Of a DNA stretch of 7,131 nucleotides, positions 7,039-7,131 are shown piece by piece (the stretch's first letter is position 1; each line of letters starts with the position of its first letter). Below the pieces are notes generated by a model. It had not been told where the DNA came from. It did no database searches and saw only the letters and a program-made list of their open reading frames with translations. Position numbers and translations under genes: made by a program. The stretch comes from CAXXIC01 sp964534355 (lineage in GTDB: Bacteria > Bacteroidota > Bacteroidia > Bacteroidales > UBA7332), in contig CAZHNZ010000170.1 in assembly GCA_964534355.1 (NCBI GenBank), positions 1-7,131 of the forward strand. The letters are read 5' to 3'.

Positions 7039-7051
7039 AAAACTGAGAATT

Positions 7052-7131
7052 ATGAATATACCCATGCAATATTTTCTGGTGCTGAGCACCTTCATGTTTT
7101 TCGCGGGGATTTATGGATTTATCACCCGTCG
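7052..7131 (+). CDS. nuoK: NADH-quinone oxidoreductase subunit K, 5' end only
   Basis: The last 80 bases encode 26 full codons of an open frame starting with MNIPMQYFLVLSTFMFF and ending in AGIYGFITR. This matches the N-terminus and first membrane helix of NuoK (ND4L-type), in which an IP..Y.L.LS beginning and a IYG..TRR loop are typical. It follows nuoJ by 13 bases, the usual place for nuoK. ATG 7052 is preferred; the in-frame ATG at 7064 would remove only four residues. The remainder, about 75 residues in a normal NuoK, including the conserved helix glutamates, lies beyond the window. nuoL, nuoM and nuoN would be expected after it. Confidence 0.88.
   Translation, partial: MNIPMQYFLVLSTFMFFAGIYGFITR

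Overview
The window looks like a piece of a chromosome from a member of the Bacteroidota, most likely order Bacteroidales. I infer this from three things: proteins that read like Bacteroidales orthologues, A-rich leaders mostly lacking Shine-Dalgarno sites, and two boxes fitting the TAnnTTTG -7 promoter element of that phylum. It holds two divergently oriented operons separated by a 378-base AT-rich intergenic region. No RNA gene, CRISPR array, insertion sequence or phage gene is visible.

Left part, minus strand (about 1-1981): a hexuronate (glucuronate) catabolic pair. The promoter-proximal gene encodes a short-chain dehydrogenase, probably the SDR-type D-mannonate oxidoreductase (fructuronate reductase, UxuB). 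It is followed by uxuA (D-mannonate dehydratase), whose C-terminus runs off the left edge. Together they would convert D-fructuronate to D-mannonate and then to 2-keto-3-deoxy-D-gluconate.

Right part, plus strand (2360-7131): the first part of a complex I (NADH:quinone oxidoreductase-type) operon in the order nuoA, nuoB, nuoCD (fused), nuoH, nuoI, nuoJ, nuoK, the last cut by the right edge. The genes are tightly packed (one 10-base overlap, otherwise gaps of 3-47 bases). The peripheral-arm subunits that carry the quinone site and clusters N2, N6a and N6b are intact. The genes for the NADH-oxidising module (nuoE, nuoF, nuoG), which lie between nuoCD and nuoH in Escherichia coli, are absent: only 47 bases separate nuoCD from nuoH. 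This is the 11-subunit type of complex I, whose electron donor is not NADH via NuoF, or is at least not specified here.

I do not see a clearly undescribed system. The most noteworthy point is the electron-input-less complex I with its compact NuoCD fusion; the layout is already known from Bacteroidetes, but the physiological donor is a real open question.
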